From assembly GCA_938091715.1 (NCBI GenBank), contig CALKMT010000050.1, forward strand, positions 1-10,468: a DNA stretch of 10,468 nt. Direction: 5' to 3'. The translations under genes were made by a program, and so were the position numbers. Position 1 is the first letter of the stretch, and every line of letters starts with the position of its first letter. A model generated the notes under the pieces. The model was not told the DNA's origin, did not search any database, and saw only the letters and a program-made list of their open reading frames with translations. This stretch comes from an uncultured Litorivicinus sp. (GTDB taxonomy: Bacteria; Pseudomonadota; Gammaproteobacteria; Pseudomonadales; Litorivicinaceae). Positions 1 through 7,062 of this stretch are shown here, in pieces.

Positions 1-13
1 CATTTTGCGCCAC

Positions 14-34
14 AAATCGCACCCTAGGTGCGAT
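14..34 (-). terminator. Hairpin at the end of the suf operon, possible terminator
   Basis: A perfect 8-bp inverted repeat (ATCGCACC at 16-23, GGTGCGAT at 27-34) with a 3-nt loop lies immediately after the Rieske gene and overlaps its TGA stop (34-36). In the operon's direction only three T residues follow before G, so it is a weak match to an intrinsic terminator. It could also serve as a 3'-end stabilising hairpin. No other gene is visible in positions 1-33. Confidence 0.42.
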
Positions 35-342
35 CAGTCTAGATCGACCTCGACCATGCCCTCGGCATTGACCTGACAGGGGAAATAATCCGTAGCCTCG
101 TAGGCCGGCGCACTCCTGGCGTCGCCGGTGCGGATATCAAAGCACGCGCCGTGTCGGGGACACTTGATGCAGCCGTCTTGTATGTCGCCGCCGTCGAGCT
201 CGGCGTCGTCGTGGGTACAGCGATCCTCGAGGGCGTGGAACTCGCCATCCAGGTTAAACACCAGTAGGTCGATGTCATCAAAGTGAACTTTTTGGTACGA
301 GCCATCCGCGATGTCGTTGGCTGAAATCAGGGCGTGCCACAT
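34..342 (-). CDS. Small Rieske-type [2Fe-2S] ferredoxin at the end of the suf operon
   Basis: This 102-residue protein is essentially one Rieske domain. The two cluster boxes are clear: C42-T-H44 and C61-P-R-H64, giving the 2 Cys + 2 His ligand set of a Rieske [2Fe-2S] centre. There is no signal peptide or membrane segment, so it should be a soluble cytoplasmic electron carrier like the ferredoxin subunits of non-heme iron oxygenases (BphF/NdoA type). No oxygenase or reductase gene is in view. The start is ATG with AGGAAAA upstream, and it follows sufT by 9 nt as the last gene of the operon. Family assignment is firm. Its role in cluster assembly (electron supply, or simply being a client) is inferred from position only. 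Confidence 0.9.
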   Translation of the reverse strand: MWHALISANDIADGSYQKVHFDDIDLLVFNLDGEFHALEDRCTHDDAELDGGDIQDGCIKCPRHGACFDIRTGDARSAPAYEATDYFPCQVNAEGMVEVDLD

Positions 343-351
343 AGTGTTTTC

Positions 352-918
352 CTAGAACATTCCGGTTGCTAATAGGGCGGCTTCGGACATGCGTGAGCGG
401 TCCCAAGGCGGATCAAAGGTCAGCTCGACGTCGACTACGTCGACCGGCAAGGAGGACAGTTTTTGTTTAATGTCCTCGACAATCACCGGGCCCATCCCGC
501 AACCGGGGGCGGTCAGGGTCATCACCACTCGCAGGTGATGACGGCCATCCAACAGGCGCGACAGGCGTTTTTCATAGATCAGGCCCAGCTCAACGATGTC
601 GACCGGGATTTCCGGGTCATAGCAAGTACGCAGTTGAGTGTCGACTTGATCCAGAATTTCGTCGTCACCCAGGTCTGCGGTGCTGGCCAGACTGGTGGTT
701 TTCGGGGCCTGGACATCCAACGCGGCCATGCCTGAGGGTGCGACTCGATACAGATTGCCCTGCCATTTGACGGTCAGGCTTTCGCCGAGTGCTTGGGTGA
801 CCTCGACCTGGGCGTCGGCCGGCAATTCTGTGGCGGTTCCAGCGGGCACTCGATTGACGGTGACCGCGCAGCGGGCGGTCAAGGAATCCCCAGTATTCAG
901 TTGAGCCAGCGGCGTCAC
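352..918 (-). CDS. sufT: SufT, MIP18/DUF59-domain Fe-S maturation factor
   Basis: This 188-residue protein has a N-terminal region of about 70-80 residues and a C-terminal MIP18 (DUF59) domain. The domain shows the family landmarks DPEIPVDIVELGLIY, TAPGCGMGP with its conserved Cys, and the terminal DPPWDRSRMSEAA block. SufT proteins act as accessory factors in Fe-S protein maturation, especially when cluster demand is high. They do not replace the SufBCD scaffold. The start is GTG, sharing the GTGA tetranucleotide with the sufS stop, which implies translational coupling. The long form with an N-terminal extension, encoded right after sufS, fits SufT better than a stand-alone PaaD-type DUF59 protein. 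Confidence 0.93.
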   Translation of the reverse strand: MTPLAQLNTGDSLTARCAVTVNRVPAGTATELPADAQVEVTQALGESLTVKWQGNLYRVAPSGMAALDVQAPKTTSLASTADLGDDEILDQVDTQLRTCYDPEIPVDIVELGLIYEKRLSRLLDGRHHLRVVMTLTAPGCGMGPVIVEDIKQKLSSLPVDVVDVELTFDPPWDRSRMSEAALLATGMF

Positions 919-2135
919 GCCAAAATATCCCGTGCCACATTCAGGCCGCGAATCAGCGCGTCCACGTCATCACGTGAGTTATACAGGCCAAAGCTGGCCC
1001 GGGTGGTGCCATTCACACCCATGGCCTGCAGGGCCGGCATGGCACAGTGGTGCCCGGTGCGGACCGCAATGCCCTGGTGGTCCAGCAGAGTGCCCAGATC
1101 ACTGGCGGCCATGCCTTCGATGGCAAAACTAATCGCGCCGGCGGCCTCGTCTGCTTCACCAATCAGGCGCAAGCCAGGAATTTGCTTAAGCTGTTGGCGC
1201 GCGTAATCGAACACCTCGTGCTCGTGCGCCACTGCGGCGTCGAAATCGATCGAATTCAACCAATCCAAAGCCGCGCCCAGGCCGATGCCCTCGGCAATCG
1301 CAGGCGTGCCAGCCTCGAGTCGATAGGGCAGGGTATTGTAGGTGCTGGCCTCAAAGGTCACGTGCTCGATCATGTCGCCGCCGCCCTGCCAAGGAGGCAA
1401 GGAGTCCAGTAGATCAAAGCGCCCCCACAGCACACCGATGCCGGTCGGGCCGTACATTTTGTGGCCGCTGAACACGTAAAAGTCAGCGCCCATCTCGGCC
1501 AGGTTAACTCGGTGATGGGGCACGGCTTGCGCACCGTCAACCACCACCACCGCGCCGGCCGCTTTGGCCTTGGGGATCATGTCAGCCAGGGGCAAAATAG
1601 TGCCCAGGGCGTTGGAAACTTCGGTGATGGCCAACAGCTTGGCGCCCCGGGCCAGCTCGGCCTCGTAGACGTTCAGATCCAGGGTGCCGTCGGGCAACAG
1701 AGGTATCTTGACCAGCTCGGCGCCGGTGGACTGCGCCAGCATTTGCCAGGGCACCAGGTTGGCGTGATGTTCTAGCTCCGAGACCAGTAACCGATCCCCG
1801 GCACGCACCTGTGTGCGGCCCCAGGTTTGCGCAATCAGGTTGATGGATTCCGTGGTGCCCCGAGTAAAGATCACTTCCTCGCGACGGTTCGCGCCGATCC
1901 ATTGGGCGACCTTGTCACGGGTCGCCTCGTACGCATCCGTTGCGGTCTGGGATAGCTGATGGATGCCACGATGCACATTGGCGTGTTGGTGACGATAGTA
2001 CTGGCTCATCGCCTCAATCACGCATTCAGGCTTTTGACTGCTGGCGCCGGTGTCCAGGTAAACCAGAGGCTTGCCATGGACCTGATCGCTCAGAATCGGG
2101 AACTCGGCTCGCAGGGCCTGAACGTCAAAGCTCAT
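915..2135 (-). CDS. sufS: SufS, class II cysteine desulfurase
   Basis: This PLP enzyme converts L-cysteine to L-alanine and holds the sulfur as a persulfide for transfer through SufE to SufB. It is 406 residues long, the same as E. coli SufS, and key residues fall at the same numbers: His123 in ELEHHAN, the PLP lysine Lys226 in SGHKMYGP, the persulfide Cys364 in RTGHHCAMP and substrate-binding Arg379 in TTRASFG. The RxGHHC context is that of group II (SufS) and not the longer loop of IscS/NifS. Its ATG overlaps the sufD stop as ATGA, and its stop overlaps the GTG of sufT. The sequence looks fully functional. Confidence 0.97.
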   Translation of the reverse strand: MSFDVQALRAEFPILSDQVHGKPLVYLDTGASSQKPECVIEAMSQYYRHQHANVHRGIHQLSQTATDAYEATRDKVAQWIGANRREEVIFTRGTTESINLIAQTWGRTQVRAGDRLLVSELEHHANLVPWQMLAQSTGAELVKIPLLPDGTLDLNVYEAELARGAKLLAITEVSNALGTILPLADMIPKAKAAGAVVVVDGAQAVPHHRVNLAEMGADFYVFSGHKMYGPTGIGVLWGRFDLLDSLPPWQGGGDMIEHVTFEASTYNTLPYRLEAGTPAIAEGIGLGAALDWLNSIDFDAAVAHEHEVFDYARQQLKQIPGLRLIGEADEAAGAISFAIEGMAASDLGTLLDHQGIAVRTGHHCAMPALQAMGVNGTTRASFGLYNSRDDVDALIRGLNVARDILA

Positions 2136-3324
2136 AGCACATCCATGGGCAGGTTCTTGGCGATGCGTTGCTCTAGGTACTCGGCCAAGGGCGCGCAGGG
2201 CAGGGCCTGGGCAATTTGTTCGGCAAACGCAAAAGTCAGCAGAGCGCGGCCTTCGTCCTCGCCGATACCCCGTTGGCGCAGGTAAAACAGCTGATCGTCA
2301 TCCAAGTTACCAACGGTTGAGCCATGGCTTGCGACGACATCATCGTTGTGAATCTGCAGCTCGGGCTTGGGATTGATCTCAGCCTTGTTTGATAACAACA
2401 GGTTGGCGTTTTTCTGTTCGGTGGCACTTTGGCTGGCGTTCTTGCCGATGTAGACAATTCCGTTGAACACCGCCTTGCCTCGGCCGTTGGCGATGCCACG
2501 GTAGTGCTGCGCACTGGTGCATTGGGGCACCAGGTGCTCGATCCGGGTGTGGCTGTCGGACTGGTATCGTCCGTCCACCATGTACAGGCCGTTCAGGCGA
2601 GTGGTGGCGCGGGCTTCGCTTAATTCGACTTTGATCTGGTCGCGGTGAAACCGGCCGCCCAGGTCAATGACGTGATTTTGAAAATCGGCATTTTTGGCCA
2701 CCCGGGCATGAGTATGGGCAGTGTGCGTGGCCTGTGTCGTATTCAACAGCTTGTAGCGAGTCACCTTGGCATCCGCGGCCAGGTCAAATTGGCTAACCAT
2801 GTTGACCAAATTGGCGCCCGGTCCGGCATGTTGCTCTAGCACTTCTAGCTGGGCATTGGCGCTGACTCGCCATTGCAGGCGCGGCTGAGCGGCCTGCTGT
2901 TCGCCAATCGACAAGAACAAACAGTGCACCGGCATGACCAGCTCGGGGGACACCTGAATTTCCATCAATTCAGCGCCGGCTCGGTTGGCGGCAGCCAACC
3001 CGTCTAATTCTGGGGATACCCAGTCCAGATCCTGAGCCTGGTTTGACCAGGTAAGTCCCGTGACTTGGTCGGACAAGGGGGCACAAAAAATGCCGTTGAC
3101 CCAGACCAGGCGGGCGGCGTTGAAACCGGGGATGTCGTACTCGCTGGCATGGCCGTCAAAATCTGCCACCGGGGCGGTTAAAGCCTCGTTTTCTAGGTGC
3201 TTGAGCGACAGATATTTCCAGTCTTCCAGGCGCCGGTTCGGCAGCCCCATGCGCGCTAACACGGCCCGTGCCGACTGTTGCTCGGCACTGGATCCGCTGT
3301 GGCTAATTAGGCTTTCCAGTGCGC

Positions 3325-3328
<4 letters not shown>
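2132..3328 (-). CDS. sufD: SufD, subunit of the SufBC2D cluster scaffold
   Basis: This 398-residue protein has the beta-helix core and C-terminal SufC-binding region of the SufB/SufD family, including NRRLEDWKYL near residue 31 and DDDQLFYLRQRGIGEDEG near 343. SufD pairs with SufB in the cytoplasmic SufBC2D complex, where the cluster forms at the SufB-SufD interface. His335 in ASHGSTVG corresponds to the important His360 of E. coli SufD. The residue two before it, Cys358 in E. coli, is Ala333 here. The ATG overlaps the sufC stop as ATGA, and the gene overlaps sufS the same way. It is shorter than SufB and lacks SufB's interface Cys block, which supports the SufD assignment. Confidence 0.95.
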
Positions 3329-4071
<743 letters not shown>

Positions 4072-4080
4072 GTGGGTTCC

Positions 4081-5529
4081 TTAACCGACGGCGCCTTCAA
4101 GGGTGATGCCCAAGAGCGCTTCCGCTTCAACGGCAAATTCCATGGGTAACTTTTGGAAAACGTCTTTACAAAAGCCGTTCACGATCATGTTCAGGGCATC
4201 TTCTTCGCTGATGCCTCGCTGGCGCAGGTAAAACAACTGGTCGTCGCTGACCTTTGAGGTGGTGGCCTCGTGTTCAACCCGGGCGCTGGGGTTTTTCGCT
4301 TCGATGTACGGGAAGGTGTGCGCCCCGCATTGATCGCCAATCAGCAAGCTGTCGCACTGGGTGAAGTTGCGGCCGTTTTCGGCATTCGGCCCCATCCGGA
4401 CCAGCCCCCGATAGGCGTTTTGGCCCTGTTGCGCGCTGATGCCCTTGGAAATGATGGTCGAGCGGGTGTTCTTGCCGACGTGGACCATTTTGGTGCCGGT
4501 ATCGGCCTGCTGTTTTTTGCTGCTGACCGCAACGGAATAAAACTCGCCGACGCTGTCATCGCCGATTAGCACGCAGCTGGGGTATTTCCAGGTCACGGCA
4601 GATCCGGTTTCCAGTTGGGTCCAGCTGACCTTCGAGCGGGCGCCGCGGCATTCCGCTCGCTTGGTGACGAAGTTGTAAATGCCACCCTTGCCCTGCTCGT
4701 CACCGGGGTACCAGTTTTGCACGGTCGAGTACTTGATCTCGGCGTCTTCAAGGGCGACCAGCTCGACCACCGCGGCGTGCAATTGGTTCTCGTCCCGCAT
4801 CGGTGCGGTACAGCCCTCTAGGTAACTGACGTGGGCTTGGTCTTCGCAGATGATCAGGGTGCGCTCGAATTGACCGGTATTTTGCTCGTTGATGCGGAAA
4901 TAAGTCGACAGCTCCATGGGGCAGCGAACGCCTTTGGGCACGTACACAAACGAGCCATCACTGAACACCGCGCTGTTCAGGCAGGCGAAGTAGTTGTCCT
5001 CGACCGGCACCACGGATCCCAGATAGTTTTTGACCAACTCTGGATGGCTATGCACCGCCTCGGACAGGGGACAAAAAATCACCCCGGCGTCTTTTAGCTT
5101 GTCCTTGAAGGTGGTGACCACCGAGACGCTGTCAAATACTGCATCCACGGCCACCCCGGCCAGCATTTGCTGCTCTAGCAAAGGGATGCCTAGCTTGTCG
5201 TAGGTTTCCAGCAATTTTGGGTCGACTTCGTCCAGCGATTTAGGCGCGTCATCAGGGTTTTTCGGCGCGCTGTAGTAACTGATCGTTTGGTAGTCGATCG
5301 GGGGAATGTTCAGATGTGCCCAATCCGGAGGCGTCATGGTCTTCCAGCGCTCAAAGGCCGCCAGGCGCCACTGGGTCATCCACTCGGGCTCGCCTTTTTT
5401 GGCACTGATGGCGCGCACCACGGATTCGTCCAAACCCGGTGGAAAGGTATCCGATTCGATGTCGGTGACGAATCCCGCGGCATAATCGCGATCGACTAGG
5501 TCGTCTACTTTGGTGTCGGTTGAACTCAT
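4081..5529 (-). CDS. sufB: SufB, Fe-S cluster scaffold protein
   Basis: This 482-residue protein (E. coli SufB has 495) is the scaffold that accepts sulfur from SufE and on which the nascent cluster is built. The residues that define the cluster site are present: Cys392 in QCDSLLIG, equivalent to E. coli Cys405, and Glu421 in EHEATTS, equivalent to Glu434. The core KGVRCPMELSTYFRIN and the C-terminal block DDQLFYLRQRGISEEDA are typical. The ATG overlaps the regulator's TGA by one base (TGATG), so translation is probably coupled to the regulator. Part of the C-terminal block is nearly identical in DNA to the same part of sufD. Confidence 0.97.
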   Translation of the reverse strand: MSSTDTKVDDLVDRDYAAGFVTDIESDTFPPGLDESVVRAISAKKGEPEWMTQWRLAAFERWKTMTPPDWAHLNIPPIDYQTISYYSAPKNPDDAPKSLDEVDPKLLETYDKLGIPLLEQQMLAGVAVDAVFDSVSVVTTFKDKLKDAGVIFCPLSEAVHSHPELVKNYLGSVVPVEDNYFACLNSAVFSDGSFVYVPKGVRCPMELSTYFRINEQNTGQFERTLIICEDQAHVSYLEGCTAPMRDENQLHAAVVELVALEDAEIKYSTVQNWYPGDEQGKGGIYNFVTKRAECRGARSKVSWTQLETGSAVTWKYPSCVLIGDDSVGEFYSVAVSSKKQQADTGTKMVHVGKNTRSTIISKGISAQQGQNAYRGLVRMGPNAENGRNFTQCDSLLIGDQCGAHTFPYIEAKNPSARVEHEATTSKVSDDQLFYLRQRGISEEDALNMIVNGFCKDVFQKLPMEFAVEAEALLGITLEGAVG

Positions 5530-5966
5530 CAGTCCTGTACCTGCAGTGTCGGTATGCGCTTTAGTTTCGGCGTGGCTAGCTCGGCTAGGGTCACGCTGCG
5601 CAACAGTTGGTTTATTTGCACGCTAACGGTGCGCCAGTGGTCCATCACGTGACAGTGCTCGGTTAACTCGCACTCGTCATGATCCGTGGCGCATTCCGTC
5701 ACGCCACTGGGCCCCTCGATGGCTGAAATGATGTCGGCTAGATCGATCTGCCGAGCATTTCGTGCCAATTGATAACCGCCCTTGGGTCCTTGAATCGATC
5801 GCGTCAGCCCCGCTCGGGTTAGCGACTTCAAGACCTTGGTCACGGTCGGCCTAGGGATGCGGGTGGCATCGCTTAAGGCCTGGGTGCTTTGCAGATTGCC
5901 TGGATCCTGCGCCAAGGCGGTCAATACCACTGACGCATAGTCCGTTAATTTGCTCAATCTGATCAT
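5529..5966 (-). CDS. Rrf2-family regulator of the suf operon (SufR/IscR-like)
   Basis: This 145-residue transcription factor has an N-terminal winged helix (about residues 1-80, with IPRPTVTKVLKSLTRAGL as the recognition region and GPKGGYQLAR as the wing). A cysteine cluster follows: Cys92, Cys99 and Cys105, with nearby His104, His106 and His110. The opening MIRLSKLTDYASVV matches the start of the SUF-linked Rrf2 regulators of gammaproteobacteria, which supports this ATG. It probably binds an Fe-S cluster and controls the operon it heads. The Cys spacing (X6, X5) differs from E. coli IscR (X5, X5). A 9-bp inverted repeat across its own promoter is the obvious operator candidate. I see no Shine-Dalgarno sequence in front of the ATG. 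Confidence 0.93.
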   Translation of the reverse strand: MIRLSKLTDYASVVLTALAQDPGNLQSTQALSDATRIPRPTVTKVLKSLTRAGLTRSIQGPKGGYQLARNARQIDLADIISAIEGPSGVTECATDHDECELTEHCHVMDHWRTVSVQINQLLRSVTLAELATPKLKRIPTLQVQD

Positions 5967-5972
5967 GTCTGA

Positions 5973-6001
5973 ATAATAGGACCGCAGGGGTCCTATTTCA
6001 A
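5973..6001 (-). promoter_or_regulatory. Sigma70-type promoter of the suf operon
   Basis: On the minus strand, TTGAAA (6001-5996, 5 of 6 to the -35 consensus) and TATTAT (5978-5973, 5 of 6 to the -10 consensus) are separated by exactly 17 bp. The expected start of transcription falls at about 5967-5965, on or beside the regulator's ATG (5966-5964). This is the clearest promoter in the window. Confidence 0.75.
5975..5997. promoter_or_regulatory. 9-bp inverted repeat between -35 and -10, probable Rrf2 operator
   Basis: AATAGGACC (5975-5983) and GGTCCTATT (5989-5997) form a perfect 9-bp inverted repeat with a 5-nt spacer. It fills the promoter spacer and overlaps the edges of both hexamers. A dimeric regulator bound here would block RNA polymerase, so autorepression by the downstream Rrf2 protein is the simplest reading. 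The sequence also differs from the 25-bp IscR type 1 and type 2 sites of E. coli. Confidence 0.65.
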
Positions 6002-6011
6002 CGGCTTTTTA

Positions 6012-6042
6012 TCTCAAAGCCTTGCTATCACTGGCTTTGAGA
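6012..6042. repeat. 10-bp inverted repeat in the sufE-regulator gap
   Basis: TCTCAAAGCC (6012-6021) and GGCTTTGAGA (6033-6042) pair perfectly around an 11-nt loop. The right arm overlaps the Fur-like box. Another GGCTTT at 6003-6008 could pair with the same AAAGCC (6016-6021), giving an alternative, mutually exclusive hairpin. No T-tract follows on the minus strand, so it is not a standard terminator for sufE. It could be an RNA hairpin on read-through transcripts or a protein-binding site. Confidence 0.5.
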
Positions 6043-6053
6043 ATGATTCTCAA
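6037..6053. promoter_or_regulatory. Fur box
   Basis: TTGAGAATGATTCTCAA is a perfect 8-1-8 palindrome. Its central 15 bases match the 7-1-7 Fur motif TGATAATnATTATCA at 12 of 14 defined positions. It lies 4 bp past the sufE stop and about 35 bp upstream of the -35 hexamer of the suf promoter. Iron control of suf operons by Fur is well known in gammaproteobacteria, which strengthens the call. The distance from the best promoter leaves open whether Fur acts on it directly or on a weaker upstream promoter (TTGAGA at 6053-6048). Confidence 0.75.
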
Positions 6054-6057
6054 TTGG

Positions 6058-6468
6058 TTAGAGACGGCTGGCGGCCTCGGCTCGAATGCGTTGCAGCAGT
6101 GAATGCAATCCATTCGAGCGGGTCGGACTCAGGTGCTCCGCCAGTCCGATGCCCTCGACAAAGCGAGGCTCGGTGGCGGCGATCTCGGCCGCCGGGGCAT
6201 CGGAGTAGACCCGCAGGGTGAGCGCCACCAAACCGTTCACGATGGCGGCATCGGATCCGCCGCGAAACTTTAGGTCATCGCCGCTATCGTCCACGGCCAC
6301 CCAGACCTGGGACTGACATCCGCGAATCAAATTGACGTCGGTTTTGTCCGCCTCGGGCAGGGGATCCATCATGCGCCCCAGTTGTACCAGGTACTGGTAG
6401 CGCTCCATCCAGTCACCGACCATGGAAAACTCGTCAATGATGGCTTGCTGTCGTTCATCTAAATTCAT
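6058..6468 (-). CDS. sufE: SufE, sulfur acceptor and activator of SufS
   Basis: SufE takes the persulfide sulfur from SufS Cys364 onto its own cysteine and passes it to SufB. From the ATG at 6468 the protein has 136 residues, and the active cysteine in RGCQSQVW is Cys51, the same number as in E. coli SufE (138 residues). GGSDAAIVNGLVAL and LSPTRSNGL are also typical of the family. A TTG at 6504, overlapping the preceding gene's TGA, would add 12 residues that do not fit the family, so I prefer the ATG, although it has no clear Shine-Dalgarno sequence. Unlike the other suf genes, it lies upstream of the regulator and the Fur box, so it probably belongs to a separate transcription unit with the small gene before it. 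Confidence 0.92.
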   Translation of the reverse strand: MNLDERQQAIIDEFSMVGDWMERYQYLVQLGRMMDPLPEADKTDVNLIRGCQSQVWVAVDDSGDDLKFRGGSDAAIVNGLVALTLRVYSDAPAAEIAATEPRFVEGIGLAEHLSPTRSNGLHSLLQRIRAEAASRL

Positions 6469-6500
6469 GGGCAGGAGTGTGGTGGCACCTGGGTCACAAT

Positions 6501-6725
6501 TCAATCATCGGATCGTTTCCCGGGGCCTTCGCGCTCCAATCGCTCCAACTCTTTCTGCCAGGCGTCATAGTCTTGATGATCGTGGGGCGTCATGGATTTG
6601 GGTCGGCTCGAGCGGGCATGGGCCGCGCGCTCGGCAGCCTGCCCGGTCAGCGTGGTGTGCTGGGTGCGTCCGAGCAGTCGTGACATCAGGCCTTTAACGC
6701 CGCGCAGGCGTGCTTTAGTGTCCAT
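6501..6725 (-). CDS. Small protein of unknown function upstream of sufE
   Basis: This 74-codon frame runs from ATG at 6725 to TGA at 6503-6501, 32 nt before the sufE ATG. I do not recognise the protein. Its N-terminal third is strongly basic (Arg/Lys rich, with GLMSRLLGR), its middle is Ala/His/Ser rich and its C-terminal third is charged and probably helical (WQKELERLEREG). There is no signal peptide, cysteine or membrane segment. It is divergent from the gene at 6754 with only 28 bp between the start codons, and no clear Shine-Dalgarno sequence precedes it. The overlap of its stop with a possible TTG of sufE suggests co-transcription. It could be a real small DNA- or RNA-binding protein or a spurious frame; the spacing favours a gene. 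Confidence 0.5.
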   Translation of the reverse strand: MDTKARLRGVKGLMSRLLGRTQHTTLTGQAAERAAHARSSRPKSMTPHDHQDYDAWQKELERLEREGPGKRSDD

Positions 6726-6753
6726 GAGTGGTTAGTCGAGTCTAGGCCGGAGA

Positions 6754-7062
6754 ATGCAAGTGACCCACGTCGTCATCTTTTACAGTCAACTGAATCAGGC
6801 AGCCGAGGAATACGCCGAGTGGGCCCACGCGATGGAAGCCTTGGTCGAATCTCAGCCGGGCTTTGTGCGGGCGCACTCGTTTCGCAACGCCGAGGGTTTT
6901 GGCGTCACCTTGAGTTACTGGGACGATTTGTCATCGATAAAGCAGTGGGGTCGCCATCCAGAGCATGCCAAGGCACAGGCCTATGGCCGTGAAACAGCGT
7001 ATTTGAACTTTCGGATTGAATGGGCCCAGATTCTGGGGAGTTCGGACAGCGAGCGAGCCTAG
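6754..7062 (+). CDS. Antibiotic-biosynthesis-monooxygenase (ABM) fold protein
   Basis: This 102-residue protein matches the ABM-type dimeric alpha/beta barrel: a first beta strand (THVVIFYSQL), a helix with EYAEWAHAMEALVESQPGF, then SYWDDLSSIKQWGRHPEHAKAQ and a final strand FRIEWAQI. The W/H pattern in IKQWGRHPEHAKAQ is typical of the small family members often annotated as antibiotic biosynthesis monooxygenases. That name is misleading, since most members have unknown substrates and some degrade haem or modify quinones. It has no haem-oxygenase signature that I can identify. AGG 7 nt before the ATG can serve as the ribosome-binding site. It appears to be a single-gene unit closed by the hairpin at 7051-7083. 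Confidence 0.82.
   Translation: MQVTHVVIFYSQLNQAAEEYAEWAHAMEALVESQPGFVRAHSFRNAEGFGVTLSYWDDLSSIKQWGRHPEHAKAQAYGRETAYLNFRIEWAQILGSSDSERA

Noticed and set aside
1..3. ATG on the minus strand at the very edge as the start of a further operon gene
   Set aside because: Only the three bases are visible and no ribosome-binding site precedes them.
793..1775. Several plus-strand frames of about 100-140 codons opposite sufT and sufS
   Set aside because: They are antisense to well-supported genes and look like GC-rich shadow frames.
6012..6042. Intrinsic terminator after sufE
   Set aside because: The stem is strong, but TAAAAAG follows in the sense direction and there is no T-tract, so it is reported as an inverted repeat instead.
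6469..6504. TTG-started extension of sufE by 12 codons
   Set aside because: The extra residues do not match the family, and the ATG at 6468 places the active cysteine at position 51 as in E. coli SufE.
6422..6697. Plus-strand frame opposite sufE and the small upstream gene
   Set aside because: Composition rich in Arg/Ser/Pro/Trp with no recognisable domain; it spans two opposite-strand frames, one of which is certainly sufE.
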